Shown here one piece after another: positions 34,169-36,981 of a stretch of 36,981 nucleotides of DNA; the stretch's first letter is position 1; every line of letters starts with the position of its first letter. The stretch is from positions 1-36,981 of the forward strand of contig JBBISA010000040.1 in NCBI GenBank assembly GCA_037441525.1, in the 5' to 3' direction. The notes beneath the pieces were generated by a model. The model had not been told where the DNA came from. It made no database searches and saw only the letters and a list, made by a program, of their open reading frames with translations. The position numbers were made by a program, and so were the translations under genes. Source of the DNA: SKVR01 sp037441525 (GTDB taxonomy: Bacteria; Bacteroidota; Bacteroidia; Bacteroidales; UBA7960).

Positions 34169-35260
34169 CTATTTGCCCGATGGTATAAGGAACTCTTCGA
34201 GAGCAGGCAATGCTTTGTTCTGAAAGTTGAATAAAGCCTGGTTTTCCCAAGGCGATGCATTGGTTGCCACATCACCTTTCCAGGCAATAAGTTCGGCGCC
34301 CCAGTAGCAGAATCCAATACCCCTTTTCACATCCTTAAGCAGCATATCTCTGATGGTAGCCACAAATTTTTTCTGTCCGGCTTCGGTTGCAGGATAGTCC
34401 GGAAGGATGAGTTGTTCTTCAAGACCCACAATGTTGTTAGTCCAGTCGTTCCAGCCTAATGTAAAGGGATATGCAGTTTCTGCTATAAGAATATCTTTTT
34501 TGTGCAGTTCGCTGAGTCTTATCAGAATAGTTCTAAGCTGTCCCAGGCTTTTACCGTGCCATACGGGGTAATAGGAAAGACCCATAATGTCGTAATCGAT
34601 GTTATGTGCCACATTAAAAAACCAGGGGGTGTTCTCAATACCGGCAAAGTGAAGGATTATGCGGGTGGTTTGGGATTGTCCTCTTACAGATTGGGCTGCG
34701 GCTCCGTATAGTTCCTTGAACTGGGCGGTTTGGGTGGAAATGTTGCCATGCGGATGCAAAAAACCCGAATTGATCTCGTTGCCTATCTGGATATAATGGG
34801 GGTTTACTTTTTCCATAACCTTTTTGGTATATAACCTTACCGTATCTTTAAGCACAGCGAAACTTAAACTCTGCCATTGCTGCGGAATAACCTGCTTGCC
34901 AGGATCGGCCCAGCTATCGGAATAATGCACCGACAACCATATTTTAAATCCCATTCCCTTTAAGCGCTGCGAAAAGGCTGTTACCTCCTCCAGCCCCGAA
35001 TGGCCCGACTGTGGATTTACCCATAGACGCAGACGTATGGTGTTTACTCCATTTTCTTTAAGGATGTTTAAAAAGTCGGTGGGCTGATTGCTCCGGTTAT
35101 AAAAAACCGGATTGGTAAGTTCTATTTCAGGGAATGAAGAAATATCAACTGCCGAAAGAAAACCCGATTTGTCAGGCTTAGGATCTAGATCATCAACAGG
35201 GGTGGGTTCATTGCAGGCCATAAATACGGTTAGTACCAGTAATAAACGAAGTTTTTTCAT
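34169..35260 (-). CDS. GH53 endo-beta-1,4-galactanase lipoprotein
   Basis: A 363-residue secreted GH53 enzyme that cuts the beta-1,4-galactan side chains of pectin (type I arabinogalactan). The start at 35260 begins a lipoprotein signal (MKKLRLLLVLTVFMAC), so the enzyme is membrane-anchored. The TIM barrel shows VDISSFPEIE, NTIRLRLWVNPQSG, KIWLSVHYSDSWADPGKQ, acid/base E162 in YIQIGNEINSG, DIMGLSYYPVWHG and nucleophile E261 in IAETAYPFT, all family hallmarks. GFCYWGAELIAW closes the barrel. Length matches stand-alone members. A longer frame from 35281 exists but would start at the predicted transcription start. It is downstream of, and on the same strand as, the broken T9SS protein, with its own promoter. 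Confidence 0.92.
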   Translation of the reverse strand: MKKLRLLLVLTVFMACNEPTPVDDLDPKPDKSGFLSAVDISSFPEIELTNPVFYNRSNQPTDFLNILKENGVNTIRLRLWVNPQSGHSGLEEVTAFSQRLKGMGFKIWLSVHYSDSWADPGKQVIPQQWQSLSFAVLKDTVRLYTKKVMEKVNPHYIQIGNEINSGFLHPHGNISTQTAQFKELYGAAAQSVRGQSQTTRIILHFAGIENTPWFFNVAHNIDYDIMGLSYYPVWHGKSLGQLRTILIRLSELHKKDILIAETAYPFTLGWNDWTNNIVGLEEQLILPDYPATEAGQKKFVATIRDMLLKDVKRGIGFCYWGAELIAWKGDVATNASPWENQALFNFQNKALPALEEFLIPSGK

Positions 35261-35283
35261 TTTTGAAAAGGTTATTTGCATGA

Positions 35284-35318
35284 CAAATTTATCCTGATTT
35301 TATTGATCCTGTTGCAAA
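35284..35318 (-). promoter_or_regulatory. Candidate promoter for the GH53 gene
   Basis: On the minus strand TTTG (35318-35315) and TAAATTTG (35291-35284) are separated by 23 bp. Transcription would begin near 35278, about 18 nt before the ATG at 35260, which supports that start over 35281. Confidence 0.5.
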
Positions 35319-35389
35319 TGTATAAAACCAAATCCTGCCGGCAAACCCTTGAAGTGAATAACAGCGATAAAAACCAGTATGAACCAACG

Positions 35390-36929
35390 TTACTCCGTTC
35401 TTATAAATTTTCGTGTAACAATGTTTCTTGCGGAAATAAATCTCACAATATACAACCCGGCGGGCAAACCATCAAGGGCAAAGTGATCTTGTGAACCCAT
35501 ATCAGTGATCACAGAAACAACTCTTCCGCAAATATCCGCAAGTTCTGCCTGGAAAGTACCGGGTGCTACATTCCTGAAATAAATGCGCCCCGAGGCCGGA
35601 TTGGGGAACAGGATATGCCCTTCCAAAATTGCAGGGTTCTTCACATTTGCAATATTAAACGACTTGCAAAGGGTATTGGATTGGACATATAATTCAAGTA
35701 GATTGTCGGGGGCAAGCACTTCGAAACAGATTTCGTGATTTATTTTCGGAGGAGAAAACTCGTTGCTCCGGCCAAATTCAATAACCATTTCGGCACCGGG
35801 TTGCAGCAAAAGGTTGTCGAAAGTTTTGTAATAAAACTGTTTGGTGCAGTTAAAACCACCACTGCGGGGTGAAAATACAGAAACGGAATTAATTACATCT
35901 GAACCATTATTGCGGATGGTAAGGGATGTATCAAAATCGAAATTAGTGATAATGGCAAAGGAATCATCAGGGACACGAAATTGAAAATATTTATATGAAA
36001 TATTGCTGATTTCAAAATCAACCAGTTCAATATCGGGCCATAGATAATTATTTTGTGTTTGGCTTAAATGATAGCCATACATTGAAATCTGACCTGAAGA
36101 GGATGTACCTGTCATAACAATATGCTCTCCTGTAATTGCAAAACCGGGATTGTCAAGGTGTCCTTCAATAGAAGTAAAAGCATCAGCATTTCCATTCTTA
36201 AAGGAAAACAACATAATGATCTTTTCCATTTGGGACTTTACCCATAGCTTATCGTCAAAAGCTCTGATATCTGTAAATTTCCAGGGGGGTTGGTTACTCA
36301 TTAATCTTAAAGAATCCTTGAGATAAAGACCCACCTTTAACAGGCTATGATCAAAAAGAATGTAAATTCCATCATTACTGATATGCATGCCCACTGGTGT
36401 GTTTTCAACTCCATTTCAGCGGTAACAATTCCATCAAAGTCGATTTGTGAAATTTTTTCTTCCCTCAGAAGTGCCATAGACCCTGATGGGGTAAATGCAG
36501 CCTGTATGGTGCTTTTGGGAAACTGTTTGATCCAGGTGATCATTCCATCGGCCAATGCTTTCATGACCTGTCCGGCGTAAGGTGCCACAAAGGATCAGAA
36601 ACAAGGATAAACCCGTTTTCTTCTGAAACATCGAGGCTTCCGGGTCTGAAAAACAGGTCTTCACCCTCCTTCAGATAAACTTCCTGGAAAACTATTTTGC
36701 CGATGGCATCAATTTTTGAAATAGCAAAGGGGGTATATCCACCAACATCATCTATTTGGCCCATCCCTGCGGTGTAAATATAATCGCCCGAAACCTTAAC
36801 CTGTTCATAAAATCCGCCAATGTTATGTTTATAGGGTTCGAGGTCTTCAATGATCCACATGAGCTCGCCCGAGAGGTTGTATGCCATAAGGCTGTTATAG
36901 GCGCAACTGGCCATGTTTACATATCCTGT
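35390..36929 (-). pseudogene. Frameshifted T9SS-tailed beta-propeller protein
   Basis: Three consecutive minus-strand frames make one protein. The first (from about 36929) reads TGYVNMASCAYNSLMAYNLS and ends VSDPLWHL before a stop. The second continues from about 36585 as PYAGQVMKALADGMITWIK to TAEMEL near 36405. The third resumes VENTPVGMHISNDGIYILF and runs to 35390. The two joins (about 36570-36590 and 36395-36412) need single-base-type frameshifts. The content is propeller-like blade repeats, then a beta-sandwich, then a T9SS type A sorting domain (LFPNPASGRIYF ... IVTRKFIRTE). Upstream the first frame is closed by TGA at 36930-36932, where GGFA-stop-TGYVN suggests a third lesion in a longer gene. 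Sequencing error could explain one shift, but two or three argue for decay. Function unknown. Confidence 0.75.
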
Positions 36930-36938
36930 TCAAGCGAA

Positions 36939-36959
36939 CCCCGCCAAAAAAGGGCGGGG
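36939..36959. repeat. Perfect 7-bp GC hairpin at the window edge
   Basis: CCCCGCC (36939-36945) and GGCGGGG (36953-36959) pair perfectly around AAAAAAG. No T tract follows on either strand. It directly precedes the truncated 5' end of the broken T9SS gene, and on the minus strand a TATATTTG (TAnnTTTG) lies just upstream near the window end. Confidence 0.5.
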
Positions 36960-36981
36960 AAACTATTTGTCAAATATATAG

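Overview
The window looks like a chromosome segment of a free-living, plant-polysaccharide-degrading Bacteroidota bacterium (Bacteroidales-like). Supporting evidence: C-terminal type A sorting domains of the type IX secretion system (T9SS) on several proteins; a giant hybrid two-component sensor/regulator (HTCS) with Reg_prop propeller, Y_Y_Y, kinase, receiver and AraC domains; several upstream sites matching the Bacteroidota promoter TTTG-N~21-TAnnTTTG; and weak or absent Shine-Dalgarno sequences. No tRNA, rRNA, CRISPR array or SusC/SusD pair was seen. Family names come from reading motifs, not from database searches.

Layout. (1) 0.3-2.8 kb: an outer-membrane-type hypothetical protein, a small cupin and an SbtA-type transporter. 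(2) 3.1-12.3 kb: a 1523-residue repeat-rich T9SS cargo protein, divergent from the HTCS gene; a perfect 13-bp inverted repeat lies between their 5' ends. (3) 12.5-14.9 kb: a patch of short genes (double-glycine leader peptide, small membrane protein, apparently Tat-exported flavodoxin-like protein), a decayed IS3-type transposase and a dispersed repeat. (4) 14.9-17.9 kb: a very AT-rich, tightly packed three-gene unit of GT-C membrane glycosyltransferase, methyltransferase and DPM1-like GT2. (5) 18.4-25.9 kb: GH2, GH74 and GH31 genes, together a coherent xyloglucan set (beta-galactosidase, xyloglucanase, alpha-xylosidase), closed by a strong hairpin. (6) 26.1-29.5 kb: a second GT2 / methyltransferase / GT-C-like unit with a good promoter match. 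(7) 29.8-32.0 kb, minus strand: a third GT-C / GT2 pair whose GT2 has an in-frame stop inside its first conserved motif. (8) 32.3-35.3 kb, minus: a CE15-like esterase, a small membrane protein and a GH53 galactanase. (9) 35.4-36.9 kb, minus: a T9SS-tailed beta-propeller protein broken by two frameshifts.

How the parts may fit together. GH74 (endo-cleavage outside the cell, T9SS-exported), GH2 (surface or periplasmic lipoprotein) and GH31 would depolymerise xyloglucan in sequence; GH53 and CE15 address other plant-wall linkages (beta-1,4-galactan; glucuronoyl esters). The three GT modules each pair a predicted polyprenyl-phosphate-sugar synthase with a GT-C-type membrane enzyme, the usual logic for decorating a surface glycan on the periplasmic side. 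One of them appears to be decaying, as does the neighbouring T9SS protein, so the minus-strand end of the window looks like a region losing function.
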